A stretch of DNA of 64,000 nt from Rhizophagus irregularis (lineage: Eukaryota > Glomeromycota > Glomeromycetes > Glomerales > Glomeraceae). Positions 31,950 through 46,200 of the stretch are shown in pieces. Numbering within the stretch: position 1 is the first letter of the stretch; each line of letters starts with the position of its first letter. The DNA is taken from positions 3,224,001 to 3,288,000 of the forward strand of contig NC_089435.1 in the NCBI RefSeq assembly GCF_026210795.1. Direction: 5' to 3'. The notes beneath the pieces are model-generated. The model was not told the DNA's origin, did not search any database, and saw only the letters and a list, made by a program, of their open reading frames with translations. A program made the translations under genes and the position numbers.

Positions 31950-33650
31950 AAAAACTTAACTGTCCGGTAAGTTTCTACCTTGCCCAATATCTTGCTCAAT
32001 ATATTACTTAATAAACTGATTCTTTTTGCTTGCACATTCCCCTCTAATATTGGTCACGAAGATATATATATTGGGGAAATTTCTCAACTTGGGAAGAATA
32101 CTATCGCAAACAAAATCACTATACAACAATTGATGAGTGTTACAATTTTTTGGACGAAGATATCAGTATCCTTCTTAGGGTACTTCATAAAATAGCAATG
32201 AAAGAATGAAATTGGTAAAATTTTAGAAGTTGCAGGAGGTCAGTGTTCTTTGTGCAAACCAGTATAATATATAGAACCGAAAAGCACAACATGATCACAG
32301 TTTGCGAAAGTTTCCAGTCAGGTAACCAGACCTGACATAGTGATTACTTAGCAGAACCCATGTGGCCTGACTTTTGCTGGCAAGTCGCTCAGGTGGGGTG
32401 CACCATAAATGATTGTTGGTGCTACCATTCATTCATCTTTTGCCCTTTTCATGAGCAGTTACTATGTCAATTAGCCACTGTGTGCTGTTGGTAGAAGATG
32501 TGTATTTTATGACTCAGTATTCCATATCTAATTCTTTTTCCTCATATAATCTTGTAGATTAAGAAGAAAAATAAATCAAAGGAGTATACGATATCATTAC
32601 AACTTAGAACTGATGGTGAATATAGTGCTGATACAGATGATGACAAAAACCCAGAATCTAGTCAGAATCATAAACGAAAAAGAAGACATGTAGCCAATGA
32701 AGATTATGAAATTAATGATTATAGAACTGATACAGATGATGACGAAAACCCGGAATCTGAATCATATAGTCAGAATCATGTAGCCAATGAAGCAGTTGAT
32801 TTTGAAAAGTATCTGTTGCTAAATAAACCACTGTGGAATACTTTTAGCAATGCAGGAACTTCACATTGAGGAAGATTCACAACTTGCTCAATATTCCTTC
32901 ACCATGTTGGAATGGTCAGTGGTGAATTTCGAAATGTTTGTAGAAGCAGGCTGGGCAAGGTGAACGCAAACCTGTTATCATTTCAATTCCACAAATTGAG
33001 CTAAAGTTGCTGTTCCCTATCTTTGAACGGCATTTTGACTGCCAGATTCGCAAAAAGCTATTACAAAATTGATACTTCAACTTGTATTCCTGTGATCTCA
33101 GCTGTTATTTCATACATATCTATACCATGCCATGGTCTTGGAAGCGAACTGTCTGAAAACCATATAAAAGCTGAACTATGGACGAACATTTTGTCTAATT
33201 CCTTTTCACTTAATAACCCAAAATTTGTCAATGTATGGGAATTTCACCACTTAATTCCCGGAAATGTGAACAAGGTTCAGCAAAATTCTGCAATTGTAAG
33301 CAACTAAAACGACTTGCAATTTGCTTTCTTTCTAATTGAACTTAAATAGCCAGATTCAAAGTTCATAAATATGATGTAGCCATTGTTGCAGAAGCAATGC
33401 ACGAATTTAATAGAATTCTGTCTGTCTTTGACGAATTACCCATCAGAAGAAGAGATAAATAAATTATGCTTACATATAGGATTAGTAGACGGATCAAGGA
33501 TTCATCTGGGCTTGTGTTTGATCAGTCATTATTCATCTATGTTTATAACGATGAAGTACTTTCATTTGATTTGCAGACAAAAGATGAAGAAGTAAATATA
33601 GAAAATGCACTGCACTTCAGTTAGTAGTTTATCTAAGAGAAACTGTTTGT
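31950..33650 (+). pseudogene. Decayed multi-piece coding region of unknown function
   Basis: Coding-like pieces occur in successive frames. 32,090-32,205 reads WEEYYRKQNHYTTIDECYNF onward. 32,563-32,869, after an acceptor-like CTTGTAG, reads about 100 aa with the repeated motif TDTDDDENPESE and ends at TGA. 33,023-33,307 reads CHGLGSELSENHIKAELWTN and WEFHHLIPGN. About 33,345-33,460 reads YDVAIVAEAMHEFNRILSVF, and 33,496-33,622 reads SGLVFDQSLFIYVYNDEVLS. No single frame connects them and not all junctions look like introns. I recognise no family. It is probably a dead gene or transposon relic, although an intact multi-exon gene is not excluded. Confidence 0.4.
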
Positions 33651-35587
33651 ATGAATGGGATGTGAATTAGATCACTGTTGAACTGATATCTAGCGAAGTT
33701 TAATTATGGCTTGAAGGCAGCGCTACCAAAACTACCTAATGAGGCTATAAAATCACAAGTCCAACACAAAATTTACACCTCGCCCGAAAAGGCAGAGGTA
33801 TACTCTAATGGCTGTAGATGCTTTAGTATCTTGATTGTATAATGTGCCTTTGTGTGTGTGTTTTTTTTGTTGTGTAGATGCACTTTATGAATCTTTTAAG
33901 AAATTTGAATATTTTGTACTTTCAATATCAGTATTAATACTTATTTTCCAATCATTAATAATTGTAATATAGCAAGGTTATATGTATATTTTAATTGTGT
34001 TGTCTCATCAAACGTCTTAAATGATTTGTTTGATTATTTCGTTTTTTAATGAAGGATATAGAGGTCGAATGATTTTTGTTATCTCAAAATGAAAATTTTC
34101 GATATTGCATAAAGATCAATATAAAAAAAAAATTAATTTTTTTTTAATTTTTTTATTTTTATTTTTGTTTTTGTTTATAAAATTAAAAATTGTTTGACCG
34201 TATAAAAAAAAAAATAATAAGAGGGAAGGAAGTAACTACTCTCTTACATCATATGAATTTTTAGTAACTATTAAGTTATTCTAGAAGGAAGAATTTTTTT
34301 TAATATAAAAAGTTAAAAACCTGAAACAATGATAAAAAATTTATTATAATTTTTTTTTCCTAACAAAAGAAAAATGTTTTTACATATATTATATATTATG
34401 CGTGAATTAATTTTTAAAGTTCAATTAATTTTTTAAATAATTTTTTTTTTTATTCTCAGGAACTATTACTAAAAATGTTCCATAATGCATAGCTCGTGTT
34501 TATCTCTGTTATGTACAATTTGTTAATCTTATTTAATTTTTTGTAAATCATGAAATTAAACTAAACGGGTCTGATGACAATCACAGTTTTGAAATCCTAA
34601 TCCACTTACCCTAATCTAATCCTAACGGGATCACACCCATAATGTTGACAGTCTATAATCCCGACCCGATAAATGTAAATCCCGATTGAATCAAAATCCT
34701 GACAGTGTAATGCCGTAGTATACCTAGTAAATTTATTAATTGTGGGGCGCAGTATTATATTTAATCTTAGTGTATAAAATTTTTATTTAAAATTGTATTT
34801 TTAATTGGTCCGAAAAGACGTTAAACTATTAGTCATGTGTAGTAAGGATAATTGGTCCGGTAGATCATCAAATCAGGTGAATTAGAATGTCAGGTGATTA
34901 ATTTGTAGATCATTACGTTAATGTTAGAAATTATTGTAAATCATAATTAAGGAGGTAATGATGATCATTATGGATGGAAATAGTTAAGGATTAAAAATTC
35001 ATGGATCTAAAAAAATTTGTAAAGATAATCTTATGGAAATTTTGAAGTTAACGATCCATAATTTAAATCATGAAATTTGGTGAAACATAAACAAATATAA
35101 AAGGGGCGAATAATGTGACTTCTTCAAAAACAAGTTACAATTCTGGAGTTACGAATTTTAGAAAATGAATTTTAATATAATTATTTTATTTATCATGTGA
35201 TATTATTAAACCAAGCATATTATTGTATTTATTTATATTATTAATAAAGAGTTATTTTGTTAATGTCTAAGGTGGCAACGTAATTTATCACGGGCTTAGA
35301 TGTTACAACAGTCATAGAATTCCGATGATCCTGTCTGAGATTCGATCAGATGAATTTGAGATTACTTAAATTTTTTTAATGTAATTATTTCTAATGTAGA
35401 AGACAAGGAATAGTTTAGTAATCTAGTAATATACTGTACATAATCCTTTTAACAGAGATAAATTTTTTATTTTAATTTTTATTAATAATATATGATATAT
35501 TAACGTTAGTTAATTTGCATTAATATTAATAAAATTTGCATTGGTATTAATAAAATTTACAGTAATTATTTAAATTATATTGAATAA
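33651..35587. other. Non-coding AT-rich region
   Basis: A/T runs at 34,120-34,150 and 34,190-34,450, plus a patch of the GTCAGGATT/ATCCTGAC repeat family at 34,590-34,710. No gene seen. Confidence 0.6.
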
Positions 35588-35596
35588 ATTAACCCA

Positions 35597-35836
35597 GACT
35601 TTCCCAGCGTAACCTGAAAAAAATGTCACGAAAAATCACGTGACTTTTTGTCACAACCGTCACACCCCACTGCGTTTCCATTTTCTATAAGTATCTGAGG
35701 GACTTTGTTTTTTTCGAGTAGGTAAAAACTTATTCGTCACACCTTATTCGTCACAAGTGCGCCACACTTAATTTCAGTCAAGTTGCGTAATGCCGGCCAT
35801 TTCGTGACATTTTTTTCAGGTTACGCTAGGGAAGTC
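35597..35836. mobile_element. 240-bp Mutator-like MITE
   Basis: Terminal inverted repeats of about 37 bp (left starts GACTTTCCCAGCGTAACC, right starts GACTTCCCTAGCGTAACC on the other strand, both running into TGAAAAAAATGTCACGAAA). They are flanked by a perfect 9-bp duplication ATTAACCCA at 35,588-35,596 and 35,837-35,845. A 9-bp duplication and long TIRs are typical of the Mutator/MULE superfamily. No coding capacity. Confidence 0.88.
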
Positions 35837-35845
35837 ATTAACCCA

Positions 35846-36653
35846 TTACTGCGTCACTGTATTTTTAAAATTATGGAAAATTTATATAATTTTTTTTTTT
35901 TAAAAAAAAAAACTTTTGGATTTTGACTGTCAAGATTTTTATTGTGACTATCTGGATTTTATTTCAATTGGATTTGAGATTGTCAGGATTTTGTGGTAAA
36001 CCAATCCTAACCCTAATTTTCTTTCTTAACCCTAATCTTAAATTTTAAATTCCCTTGCCGGTGAGATGATTGTCGGCGAAACATTTGTCCGCGAAATGAC
36101 CCTGTAGGTGAAACGTTTGTCGGTGAAATGATCGTCGGTGAAATAAATGAGATAATATCAAATATAATAATATAAAAATGAATGTCACACAAATAACTAA
36201 AAAGGGAGTTTTTTCCGGCTATTCAGTAAACATATAAGAAAATATTTATAAGGTAACACGAGTCCTTTAGCAGACTAACCTTTATTATATTATATTAACT
36301 AATAATAGTAAGTTATTTAAGATCAAACACCATCGAAAAATAAATCATGCGTACAACCTTGCACTAGTTTTAAAACTCTTAACATCAAGCCCCGTTTCAA
36401 AAGTCTTGAATCTTGGTAAGCAAAAAAAACATTCACTAGCCAAATATCATTTCTTTCCTATTAATAGGTAGTAGCTGCATTTTTTGAAATTTATAGGTTG
36501 CCTAACATAGTAAAGTACTAAAGTATCAATTACCACCATTACTATTTAAAGTAAAAAAAAAAATTAATAAAATCTTTTGTAAACTATATTAAGAAAGAAC
36601 TTCCCTTTTCTGAGTACAATGATTAGATTAGTTTAACTTTATTAGGTAAATGG
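35846..36653. other. Non-coding AT-rich stretch
   Basis: Contains GTCAGGATTTTG-type strings (35,920-36,000), CCCTAA-like runs (36,009-36,040) and the 15-bp repeat cluster at 36,056-36,148. No gene seen. Confidence 0.6.
36056..36148. repeat. GTCGGTGAAA 15-bp tandem repeat, six units
   Basis: The clearest copy of this family. Units are GTCGGCGAAACATTT, GTCCGCGAAATGACCCT, GTAGGTGAAACGTTT, GTCGGTGAAATGATC and GTCGGTGAAATAAAT, preceded by a variant. The 15-bp period is a multiple of three and would read VGETF-VGEMI-VGEIN if translated; no start or longer frame is present. Confidence 0.8.
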
Positions 36654-37100
36654 ACAATCTCGATCGCTCCGCTCAAAAAAAAGTTGATCCTTAGCTCAAG
36701 GGTTGTTTTCATATTTCTATACTAATACAAAAAAAAAAAATTAAATTTTTTTATAATTGTTTTATAGTCGAATTTCTTGTAGCGTATACGGGTTATCCGA
36801 GATTTGTATCACATTAAATGTAATATAAGTATATACGAAATTACGAATAATCTCATCATTATGAAACAATTCGATCGCATCCGCTCAAAATAAAAAACAA
36901 AGGAAATTAAAAAAGCTTATTAGAAAAAAACAGTAGTAGGGCTAAGTTGATAACACGTTTATATTGTTTGACTTCATTGTTTGGGATTATTAACTATACT
37001 AATACAAAAAAAGACAATAAAGAACATGAACGTTTTTTTCATAATTGTTTTGTAGTCGAATTTTTCTTGGCACGTACGGATTACCCGAGATCGACTGATT
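36654..37100. repeat. Imperfect tandem duplication upstream of the Sacsin-BTB gene
   Basis: Two units share TCGATCGC(A)TCCGCTC (36,659 and 36,871), CTATACTAATACAAAAAAA (36,717 and 36,994) and ATAATTGTTTT(A/G)TAGTCGAATTT (about 36,753 and 37,040), each followed by a TACGGRTTAYCCGAGAT string. Offsets grow from 212 to 285 because of indels. The unit ends about 120 bp before the ATG, so it may be duplicated promoter DNA. Confidence 0.7.
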
Positions 37101-37221
37101 TTCTGTATTTCACTAAATAAAGTTAGTTATTCATGCAACAAATTTTATTATAAATTGGTCGATTATTCCTTTAAAATCACCTTTTGTTTTTACGCTATTT
37201 CCTAAATTCATCAACGCAAAA

Positions 37222-40200
37222 ATGCCAGAGAATTATAGTCAAGATGAACCTATTACTCGTCGTTTACATGGTATTCTTAAAGATTATCCTGATGGTTCCC
37301 AAATTCTTCGTGAAATTCTTCAAAATTCGGACGATGCTAAAAGTACCGAACAAATTTTTATTTTGGACCATAATACATATCCATCTAATAGATTAATAAA
37401 ACCAAATTCGGTTAACTATGAGAGAGCCAATCTGAGACTTGGTAGATATCAAGGTCCTGCACTTTTAGCAAAGAATAATACCATTTTTGAAAAGAGAGAT
37501 TTTGAATCTTTGAGAAATTTGTCAAATAGTAAAAAGAAAGATCAAATTGATAAAATTGGAGGTAATCTTTCTATCTACTTTATTTTTTAACGTATACAAT
37601 ATGTAATATTCTAACTTTTCAATATGATAAACAGTGATGGGACTCGGCTTTAATTCTATTTATCATATTACTGATTTCCCTTCTTTCATTACTGGTGATA
37701 AATACGCTAACTTTGATCCACATAAATGGCATTTTCTTGGTGGTATCATATACAATTTCGTCGATGAGAAGTTGTTCGAAGAGTCACCGGATCAATTAGC
37801 TCCTTTTAAAATCCCGTGTGATGAGACATGTGATAATCCATTTAAAAAACCATTTAAAGGCACTGTATTTCGTTATCCTCTTCGTGATTATACTGAATCG
37901 GAAATTTCTAATAAAATATACAAGCCTAAAGAAATCTTAGATATGTTTCATAATTTTTACGAAAAAGAAAGCATAAATTGTTTGTTATTTTTAAAATATA
38001 TCGAACGTATTTATTTCTATGAATTGAAAAAAGGTGCTACTGAACTTGAATTGCTTTATACAATTCAATTGGAAAATGCTGACCAAGTACGACAACAACG
38101 TCGTTTGATAGCTGAAAATATTGTACCGATGATGAAATTATTGAAATCAAAGGAACTTAGCAGCAAAAATCAATTAGAAACATCATCTTATGTTGCATTA
38201 TTCTCTCGACAGAAGAAAAGAGATACTAAGAAAATTTATTCATGGTTAATTTTGAATTATCTTGATGATTTATTCGAAACAGAAGCACATTGTCAAAAGA
38301 AATTTGATATAGATATAAGTAATCATAAACTTATACCAAATATTGGTTTAGCTGTTCCTTTGAATAATTTAAATGTTACCGGAAGATTATTTTGTTTTTT
38401 ACCTCTTCCTATTGAAATGCCCTTTCCAGTTTCCGTACATGGATATTTTGCGGTAAGAATCGATAAAAGTTGAAATTTGTTATATTGGTATATTGCTAAA
38501 ATTTTTTTAATTATCTTAATAGGTTAAAAGTGATCGACGTTCTTTATGGTTACCTGCGGAAAATGAAGGATTGGTGAATAATAATCAACTTTTTTATTTG
38601 TTTTACGTGCTTGAATGTTAAATATTAAAAATTTTGTATATTTTAAACTTTTAGGCGTTACGAGGATCAGCAAACCTAAATATAGAATGGAATCTTTATT
38701 TATTTGAAAAAGTCTTACCCAAAGCTTGGGCGAAATTTCTTCGCGAATTGCCGTTTAAAGTCCCTAATATTCGATCAAACGATACATATAAATTCTGGCC
38801 AATAATAAAAGATGGAATATCGGGTAACTTAAGTAGATTTTGTAAGGGTCTATTGCAGAACGTAATAGAATGTCTTAATGTTGAGGATCGTGTATTCAGA
38901 GGACCTTCTTCATCGAATACCATTGGGGAAATATCTGAAGCTTCAGTTGATTTGTATAATACTTCCTCATTCCAAAAGTCTGAATTTCATTGGCTTTCAC
39001 TTCACAATGGCTATTTGGAGGATGAAAATGTACAAATTTGTAATTTATCTAGTATAATTAAAAGTATTGGGTTTCCCTTCATATCAACATTACAAATAAT
39101 TGTCAGCTGTTTAAAAAATTCTACTAAACACAAAGACTCGCTTCATTTGTTTACTCCTGCTATCATTCGTAATTATTTAAGGTGTAATAGTGATAGATGG
39201 CAAGACGGTGTAATTTCAAGAGAAGAAATTTTATCTTTATTTGAATATATATTAAAGAATGAAAAATTTGATGAATTAGAAGGCTTTAAAATGATTCCGC
39301 TTGCAGATGGTACACTGGATACTTTAACACAATCTGGGAGCTCTTACGCCTATATTGACTCATATAATAAAACTCATAAAAACGATGAATGTAATATTTT
39401 CAAATATCAACTAAATAAGTTCATTGATAAATCGATTACCATTTCATTATATCGATGCTTATATGAAAATGCAAAAGCAAATTGGATTTTAAATATAAAA
39501 ATATTGGATGAATTTGCTGTTAGAGATATGATTGAATATTCATTGAATTATAAAGAGAGTACAAAAGATTCTGAAGAAATACCAATGCCAGATAATTATG
39601 AATGGATTTATCAATTATGGGATAACCTAAAATTTAGAAATTGGGATTTGACTAAATTTGAAGATATTCATTTAATTCCGACAAAACATTTTACTCTTAG
39701 AAAGTTGAAGACTCCTACAAAAACCTTTTCGAGTAAACATATCTCAAACAATTTAATTTCTATTTTCGAAAAATTTGGTGCTGTTTTCGTTAACAGTGAA
39801 TTTGATACTAGAAAAATTTCAAAATGGAATAAGTAAGTATTTTGTTATAAATAAATTTTTACATCTTTTTTATCTTTTTTTTTTAAAAAAAAAAATTTAA
39901 CAAAAAATTTTTTTCGTATAATTAGAGTATCTCCGTATATTATTAAGCCTGATAAAATTATATCGGTTTTGGATTCCTTCCGTGCTAATGCATCATATCC
40001 AGATAATTTGAAAATAAATTTACAGAGTAGCGAAGCAACAGAACTCGTTGAACATTTATTTAATTATTTACGACTTGTTAATAAATTTAATCTTGTACAA
40101 AATCATATTGATGTTATTAAACGTTTTCCAATTTTTATCGAAGTTGATCATAATTCACCGATTCCATTGTTACCATTACAACATGAAAACAAACGTTGGT

Positions 40201-43200
40201 ATCTTTTACCTCACGGAGAAGAAAAATTATATGGTAAAATTATTTATCCAAGCGATAAAGGAGGATTTATTAATTCTATTTCACAAAATATGTGTTATAT
40301 ATTGGAAAATATTATTGGAATTTATCGATTAACTTCAAATGATTATTGGCGATATTATGTAATACCATATCTTAAATTTCAACGACCAGAAGACATAGAT
40401 ATTGCAATTGATAAATTATTTGATCGATTACCTAATTTTAATAATGAGTTAATAGAAGTTATCGGAAATCAACCTTTTGTACCAGCTGGTACAATTGGAA
40501 TGTTTATACAACAACAAACGCCAAATATTATAAATTTAACCAAACCAACGGAACTATTTAATCCAGTAGAAATGAAGGTGACACAACTATTTTTTGAAGA
40601 TGAGGAAGTTTTTCCTGTTGGTAGTTATGGAATACGCTCAAATTCTTCCAATAAGTTTTTTAGGTCTTTACAAATGCTTTGGATTAAAAAAGAACTTACT
40701 TCAGATGATATTATTTCTCGGATAAATATTATTGTAAAGAGAATAAATACTCTTGAGGAGCATGATTTAATTCGTATCAAAGCATTAAACCTTTTAAAAT
40801 ATATTGATGAAAAATGGGATCAGATATCATATAATAATAATGCATTGTTGGAAACTATTAGGACAAATCCATGGATTCCTACGTTTACATATGAAAGGTC
40901 ATTTATTTCTGGAAGGAAACTTTTTTCAAGACCTATTGATTGTTTTTGTAAAAAATTCGAAAATTTAGTATGTTATGTTAAACCAATTGTAGAATATGTT
41001 CCCATGAATATGGAGTGGAATTATGATCCTGATGAGAAGACTGTACTAAAACAATTGGAATTTTGTCGTGATAATGTGGATCAAATGGATCAAATACAAC
41101 CGAAGTTAAAATCTATTTGTATGGCGATTTATAAATACATGGATGTAGCTTATGATAGTAGAAGTCAATCATTCGATTATATGAAGAAAAAATTAAAAAA
41201 TCAATCATGGATTTTGTGCGAAAATATATTTCGTTCAACTGATAAAGTTTTTATTGATGATCTTTTTGATGGTTACCTACCGAATAAAAATTCTTTAATT
41301 ATTATACTTCCTAGAGAATATTATTATTATAAGGAAATGTTTCTTTCTATGGGAGTTCAAAGGTGGTCTCAGGTTAAGATTAAGGATTTAATTCAAATTA
41401 TCAAAAAAGTGGTTGAAAAAGATGAAAATAAAGTTTTATCAATAGATGAAATAAATAGCGTCATTGATATTCTCATATGTATTACAAATAAACAGAAGAT
41501 AAATCCAGGAGAAAGATTGGACGGATTATTAGTTCCAAGTACTAATAATATACTTGTAAGCTTACAAAAAATCCATTATGATGATATTGAAGGAAGACTT
41601 GGCTATGAAAAGAAACACCAATATTTGATTGCTCATTCTCATGTAACTCCACAAATTGCCAAAGATTTGAAGATGCAATCTTTGGCAGGGAAAATATGTG
41701 GTAATTATGATAAATAATTTTGCTATTAAGTTAAAATCAGATATCTAAAACTCATATCATTTTAAATTTTACTAGATATTGATCATATTGAAGACGATAC
41801 CTGGAGGTTTTATGAACAAGATCTCTCATTGAATACCAAAATTAATAATATTACTGAGCGGGTAATTATTAGATTTTATTAATGTATCATTTTATTCATA
41901 TTAGATATTAATCTTTATCAAATATTTGAAAATCTTTCATATAATTAGATAAACTTTATGCCATATGATTTCATTAAAGAGTTTCTCCAAGTAAGTAATA
42001 AAGTAGTTTATATTCTATTATGCAAGCATTTATCTCCTTTTATACGCTTACAAATAATATAATTGGTATGTGTTCCCATTAAATATAGATTGCAGATGAT
42101 GCAAAAGCCACGCATTTTTCAGTAATTATGGATCGGAAACAAAATAGTTATTATACAAAATTTTTATTATCAAGAGAAATGGAAGATTTGCAAGGTCCAT
42201 CAATATGGATATATTTTGATGCACAATTTTCAAATGATGATATTCAGACTTTGCTCGAACTCAAAGGATCTTGTGTTAAAGATGAATATGATACTAAAAT
42301 CGGAAAATTCGGAAAAGGATTTTATTATGTTTTTCATATTACAGATTTACCAAGCATTGTAAGCGGAGAATATATTACATTTTTAGATCCACGAGCAAGA
42401 TTTCTTCCAGCAACAGGATACTCTCCTAAAAGGCGAAGATGTATTCGAATTAATTTTATTGAAAAAGAATTCAAGAAATGTTTTCCGGACCAATGCTACC
42501 CTTATGAAAAAATGTATGGTTGTGATTTCACAAAAGAATTCAAAGGAACATTGTTTAGGTTTCCGCTTAGAGAAAATTTAAATAAAATTAATGTGATTCG
42601 TATGTGGAAAATTAATCAAGAGATGCTCTTTTTAAGAAATATAGAATCATGCTGTTTATATGAAGTGAATGGGCTATCTCGTCATCAAATAATATGGCAA
42701 ACAAAAATAAATAACATTGATAATTGTCGCAATTCTCGTCAAACAGTTATTGATAGTATCGATGATGCACAAATCTATCAATTAGATATTGAAAGAATCA
42801 ATGGTAAGCGAAAGGATTCAGAAGTATGGGTTATATGTACTGGGGGACATGATAAAATCAAACCAGAATCTAGTGAACTTGTAGAATTTTCAAAGAAAAA
42901 TCGACTCAAGGTAAATATTACTCAATTAATAATCCAATTTGATTTTATACTATATATATTAATTATTGTTTATTATTAAAGCCAAGAGGTGGAGTTGCTT
43001 GTTTGCTTGCTAAATCTGATAATAAATCATTGGATGAATTGAAGTCCGAATCGGTAAAGTTAATTCTCCATTTATTTGTCGACAAGCCATTTTGCCATGA
43101 AATTTTGACTTTTTTTTTTGAAAATATATTGTATTTTTAATTATATTTTAACTATTTTATTTTCACTATTTTTATATTGTAGTTTCCAAACCCTTCTGAA

Positions 43201-46200
43201 CTCTATGGGTTAATATTTTCTTATTTATCCCTATCGAAGGCTAGCAATTTAAAAGTTTATTTAAACGGAAACTTTATTATACCTGAGCATGATGATTCTT
43301 GTGATTCCTATAGTTATGGTGGATGTTGTAATTTTATATCTGAGTATGACTGCTTTTGGGATTCTTATCGTTATGGTGAATGGAATAAATATATTTTGTT
43401 TGAAGTTTTAGCTGATTTACACGTCAAACTACTTGAATATATCATGAACCTTGAAATTAGAAATATGAGGGAAAGCCCAAACTTCATTTCGCATGTCACA
43501 AATGTCATTGATAATATTTGGCCCCTTAAATCCCTTAAATCCAACTTTTATTTAAAGATTTTCAAAAATTATGGTTTAAGAGTTATTAGTAAGTTAGGTG
43601 ATAATAGACAGAGAAAATTTTTCTGGACCGAAGCTAATGGTGGACAACTTGTTTCATTACAGGATGCTAGAATTCTTGAGAAAGAACAAGCAAATATTTC
43701 AAATATATTGATTAATTTAAAAGTTCCAATTCAAATCGTGAAACTTGATAAAGAAAAAATGGAACATTTAAATAATATCGTTAAATCTAAAGAACCTCGA
43801 AATTTCCCGTATACACGTATCAGTGGAAAATTAATATGTAAAGAATTACAATCACTAAGACCATATAAACCTAAGGATAATGTTTTTAATAACGATAATA
43901 CACACGATACATTATTTCAATTGCTCAGTTTTATTCTTCAAGATAAGGATTCTTTCGAGTTTCTTGATGGATTACCATTAATTCCATTGAATGACGGTTC
44001 CGTTGGAAAGTTTGGAGAGTATGATAAAGAAAATATTTATTACATTGGTAATCAAGAACATATAGAATTGTTTCCAAGTGCTGGTTCATCAAAATTTGTC
44101 TCTATTTATTTACCAAATGATATAGTAAGAATTTTTTCCAGCGAAGCATTTTCTAAAGTCACAAATATCCGAAAATTTGATGCTACAGCAATTTTAGATC
44201 TTTTAAAATATGAATTACCAAATGAAAATATATTATCATGGAATCTGAATGATAATTCTATAATAATTAATAATTGGATTAAAAATATTTGGTCAATTAT
44301 AAATAAATTTGGAAAAAATATAGAATTTGAAGAATTATCGAAATTTCCTTTATTACCAGTTATTATACCTTCCAATATGCTTATTAAACCTGATATCTAC
44401 AATCCACTTTTATATATTGATAAAGAACATTTTTTAATACCAGTATTAGTAAAATTAAAATTAAGGTTTACTAATATGATATTTCCTGAAAATGTTCATG
44501 AAAATCTCAAAAAATGTATTTTAAGATACAATCATGTGAACGTTATTAATTCTTTGGAAAAGGTTTTATTAAATACGAATATTAGTATGAAACAATTATT
44601 TAAAGATAGTAATTTAACAGCTTTAGAATATGAAAAGTTTAGAATATTTATTAGTGAAGGAATTGATATTTTAATAGGTAAGTGAAAGAAATTCATTTAT
44701 TTATTTATATTTGTTTACTCATGTTTGATTAATATTTTATACATATTTTTGATAGGATATGGGAAATATCAAGAAAATTTCAATAATATTCTTGCTTCTT
44801 TACCAATATGGCCAGTATATTCTAAAAAAAATATTTTTATTGATGCAAAGTCTGGAATTATTCATTCAGGAATTACATTTTTCTCCTTTCGTGATAATAC
44901 CAATTTTTATAATTGTTTTTTCTTTAAAGACACACTTAGGAAATTAGGTGCCACTTCTATAAATGAAATAGATTTTATTAAGAATCATATCTTACCAGAT
45001 CTAAAATCTTCAACTCCTTCTAAGGATTATATTCATTTCTTAAAGTATACATTATCGTCAAATAATCCAGAAATTGAGAAATGTTTCAAACAACATGAAG
45101 CGATACCTAACAAATCACTCACTAAATTTGTTAACGTCGATACTTTATATGATACGGATAATACATTATTTCAAAGTATTTTTGCAGATACTGATAAAGT
45201 TTTACCACCAGAACTACAAGATAATCATTCTTGCTTAGAAGCTCTGAAAAGAATCGGTCTTAAACATCAAGTGGATTGTGATACATATATTGAATGTGCA
45301 TTAGAAATTGAATCACAGGTTAAACAAGGAATATTTCCAATAAATGTAATTGAATATAGAGCAAAAGATTTAGTACAATATTTATATGAACAAATCAATA
45401 CTTTAAATTTCAACGATGAACAGTGGAATAAGATTAAAGGGACCAAATTCATTCTAACGGAAAAAACCAATCAAAATCAATTTTATCAGGAATCAAAAGA
45501 AACTTTTCGTTTTGAATCTTTTGAAAATCTTTGTTCTCAAAAATATAAGAAAATATGTTGGACTCAATATCCATTATTTGATGAAAATGTTGAACCGAAT
45601 GATATTTTCAATGTACATCATCCAGAAATTGGAATTCCATTTATAGAAAATATTATTGAACATTGGTTTGTTGTTGTAACAATGTTGAAAGAAAAAAAAT
45701 GGAATAATAATAATAAGAGAGAACTAAAAAATGTAATTAATGAAATTTATAAAGTAATGAATGAAAATTCAAAAGAAGAAAATATGAAAGTGTTAATTAA
45801 ATCAAAAATCAATGATCCTAATAAGAAATTATTTTTAAATGGGGATGATCCATTTGATGAGAAAAATTGGGTAACAGGAAAAGATCTCGTATTTGGATTA
45901 ATAGCAGATATTGGATTTCGTAAAATTTATAAAGTTAAAGATTGTTTGAAGGAATATAGAGATTTATTATTACTTGCAGGAGCTTCTGAGATTAAAACAC
46001 CATCAATATCATTATTATCAAATCCAACATTTAATTCAAAAGATAAATTGTTAAACTCCTTACTTGATAAACTTGTAAGTCAATCTGATGATAAAAATTT
46101 TGATGTCATTTTTATTATCGGTGAAGAAAAAATTGGCGCTAATAAATGTGTTCTTTCAGGTATGTTAAACGTACAATTGTTTTTATTATTCAATATTCAA

